Shown in pieces: positions 13,691 through 14,449 of a DNA stretch of 14,449 nt. Origin of the DNA: Chloroflexota bacterium (lineage in GTDB: Bacteria > Chloroflexota > Anaerolineae > B4-G1); NCBI GenBank assembly GCA_003648125.1, contig QMOE01000011.1, forward strand, positions 1 to 14,449, written 5' to 3'. Position numbers and translations under genes: made by a program. The notes beneath the pieces were generated by a model that was given only the letters and a program-made list of their open reading frames with translations, searched no databases and had not been told where the DNA came from. How positions within the stretch are numbered: position 1 is the stretch's first letter; the number at the start of each line of letters is the position of its first letter.

Positions 13691-13954
13691 CTACGCTAAT
13701 CTTGATAACGCCATTGCCAGCGCGTTGGCGATCTCTTGGGGCGGGTTATCAGATAGCACACATTCGGTGGTATAGGCTCGCACCAGTGTCACGGTAGCCT
13801 TGTGGGCAGCGGAGCGAACGGCGGACAGTTGCTGCAAAATCTCGCTGCAATCCCGGTCATCCTCGACCATCTTTGCCACCCCGCGTGCTTGCCCTTCTAA
13901 CCGCCGTATACGGTTTAATAGGTCAGCCTTGGCAGATTGATCGCACAATTTCAC
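13691..13954 (-). CDS. CsoR/CstR-family (DUF156) transcriptional repressor
   Basis: All-helical repressor of 87 residues, a typical length for the CsoR/FrmR/RcnR/CstR family. The family signature is clear: LLNRIRRLEGQARGVAKMVE (12-31), DRDCSEILQQLSAVRSAA (33-50) and the C-terminal TTECVL. Of the sensing positions, Cys36 and Cys65 are kept, but the position of the Cu(I)-binding His61 is Tyr61. CsoR copper sensors need Cys-His-Cys; CstR persulfide sensors use two Cys and lack the His. This is therefore more likely a thiol/persulfide sensor. FrmR and RcnR also need the His. An extra Cys4 near the N-terminus could contribute. The start is GTG 13954 with GGGGAG upstream. It lies 49 bases after the FmdB-like gene and probably represses the promoter of that gene through the dyad at 14219-14246. 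Confidence 0.86.
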   Translation of the reverse strand: MKLCDQSAKADLLNRIRRLEGQARGVAKMVEDDRDCSEILQQLSAVRSAAHKATVTLVRAYTTECVLSDNPPQEIANALAMALSRLA

Positions 13955-14003
13955 CTTGTTCTCCCCTTAGAGGCTCACGGCCTCTTGTCTAATGGCCTGT
14001 CCC

Positions 14004-14204
14004 TCAAGTAAAGCCCGTGCCGCAGGATGCCGCGCTTGATTTGCTGCTCCCGCCCGGCCCACCAAGTCCAAACAGCGAAATTGCTTTCTGCACTTTGGGA
14101 CTCCCGCACTTGGGGCACGCGGGATCAGTTTGTTGCTTGGACGAACGCACGAACAACTCGAACCTCTCGCCACATTCGTTACATTGGTACTCGTAAATTG
14201 GCAT
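14004..14204 (-). CDS. FmdB-type zinc-ribbon protein
   Basis: Small protein of 66 residues. The start MPIYEYQCNECGERFELF is the hallmark of the FmdB regulatory-protein zinc ribbon. Cysteine pairs are Cys8/Cys11 and Cys30/Cys33 (CPKCG), followed by a Gly/Ser-rich tail with one further Cys (SAASCGTGF). ATG 14204 has GGAGGT (minus strand, plus 14213-14218). Despite the name given after fmdB next to a formamidase gene, the molecular role of this family is not established. It is the first gene of the minus-strand redox cluster and lies directly under the dyad-covered promoter, so it should be the gene most tightly controlled by the repressor that follows. Confidence 0.85.
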   Translation of the reverse strand: MPIYEYQCNECGERFELFVRSSKQQTDPACPKCGSPKVQKAISLFGLGGPGGSSKSSAASCGTGFT

Positions 14205-14218
14205 ATTCTGTTACCTCC

Positions 14219-14246
14219 AGTATACCATACTGGGGTATAGTATACT
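14219..14246. promoter_or_regulatory. 28-bp dyad, candidate operator of the CsoR/CstR-family repressor
   Basis: Outer half-sites AGTATAC (14219-14225) and GTATACT (14240-14246) are perfect complements. The inner part carries TATACC/GGTATA (14221-14226 and 14234-14239) around a CCCC/GGGG run. Over the whole 28 bases, 22 are symmetric. AT-rich arms around a G/C run are typical of CsoR-family operators. The dyad covers the -10 box and the expected start of the zinc-ribbon gene promoter and ends just before its GGAGGT, so binding would block transcription. Confidence 0.68.
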
Positions 14247-14266
14247 ACAAGAGTTCTATTTGTCAA
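14239..14266 (-). promoter_or_regulatory. Promoter of the redox cluster (FmdB-like first gene)
   Basis: On the minus strand a perfect TTGACA (plus 14261-14266) and TATACT (plus 14239-14244) are 16 bases apart; TACTAT at plus 14237-14242, 18 bases away, is an alternative -10. Transcription should start near 14232, in the middle of the dyad, with a leader of about 28 bases. Confidence 0.68.
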
Positions 14267-14348
14267 GTTGCTGTTGCAGGGGGAGGCGTCAAATTTTGCG
14301 TCGGGTGGCGGAGCTTGCCTGGGAGCGCGGGCGTCCCTGCCGAGGAAG

Positions 14349-14369
14349 GGGCGAGTCACCGCCTCGCCC
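14349..14369. repeat. Short GC-rich inverted repeat
   Basis: GGGCGAG (14349-14355) and CTCGCCC (14363-14369) form a 7-bp perfect stem with a 7-base loop, upstream of the cluster promoter. No T run of terminator length follows on either strand. The rest of 14267-14449 contains no convincing gene. Confidence 0.4.
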
Positions 14370-14403
14370 GTATCTTTTCAATATTCCGGGGCGTTTGCGC
14401 GCT

Positions 14404-14426
14404 GTAGCCGCGATTGGAAATCGCGC
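14404..14426. repeat. REP-like palindrome sharing its core with the element at 6832-6952
   Basis: GTAGCCGCGATT (14404-14415) is identical to 6865-6876 and to the complement of 6925-6936. CGCGATT (14409-14415) pairs with AATCGCG (14419-14425) across a GGA loop. A GTAGGGC-containing continuation runs to the window edge, so a larger element may be cut here. Confidence 0.6.
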
Positions 14427-14449
14427 TGACTGTAGGGCAGGTTTCCAAA

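Noticed and set aside
13969..13985. AGAGGC/GCCTCT hairpin between the zinc-ribbon and repressor genes as a terminator
   Set aside because: Only a 6-bp stem and no T run on the minus strand; the repressor gene has its own ribosome site and no clear promoter, so read-through is more likely.

Overview
The window reads as ordinary bacterial chromosome of moderate-to-high GC, with small transcription units separated by palindromic repeats. No rRNA, tRNA, phage or IS transposase gene is visible. Several traits suggest a Chloroflexota (Anaerolineae-like) bacterium: lipoproteins with Thr/Pro-rich or Cys/Pro-rich linkers after the lipobox, soluble receiver-histidine kinase hybrids, and many GTAGCCGCGATT-type palindromes. 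There is no phylogenetic marker gene, so this placement is an inference of modest confidence.

Layout, left to right. (1) 77-798: a type II toxin-antitoxin pair, VapB-like antitoxin and VapC-like PIN toxin, with an ATGA overlap and a near-consensus promoter. (2) 850-3279, minus strand: two exported or anchored proteins built from repeated OB-fold-like modules. One is a zinc-ribbon/one-TM protein with about four modules, the other a lipoprotein with about two. An AT-rich palindromic segment lies between them. (3) 3325-6007: a divergent promoter region in which the two -35 boxes coincide, followed by two tandem paralogous soluble receiver-histidine kinase proteins. (4) 6043-6780, minus strand: a TSUP (TauE/SafE) anion/sulfite permease whose -10 box sits so close to the ATG that its mRNA is probably leaderless. 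(5) 6781-7116: a gene-free stretch holding a 121-bp MITE-like inverted-repeat element with a possible 9-bp target duplication, then promoters. (6) 7117-11471, plus strand: a complete general L-amino-acid ABC importer (aapJ-aapQ-aapM-aapP), with a strong terminator between aapJ and aapQ and another after aapP. (7) 14266-11553, minus strand: a redox cluster of FmdB-type zinc ribbon, CsoR/CstR-family repressor, two-domain protein disulfide oxidoreductase (PDO), thioredoxin reductase and 2[4Fe-4S] ferredoxin.

The most interesting unit is the last. The first gene has a TTGACA promoter whose -10 and start region are covered by a 28-bp dyad (AGTATAC half-sites around a CCCC/GGGG core), a plausible operator for the CsoR-family repressor encoded next in line. 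That repressor keeps the two family cysteines (C36, C65) but has Tyr at the position of the Cu(I)-binding His61. This fits a thiol/persulfide sensor of the CstR kind better than a copper sensor. Together the genes suggest a self-regulated thiol-disulfide or sulfane-sulfur response system: NADPH to TrxB to PDO, controlled by the repressor. The operon reading is inference. MITE-like elements sit inside the cluster and could split it into sub-operons.
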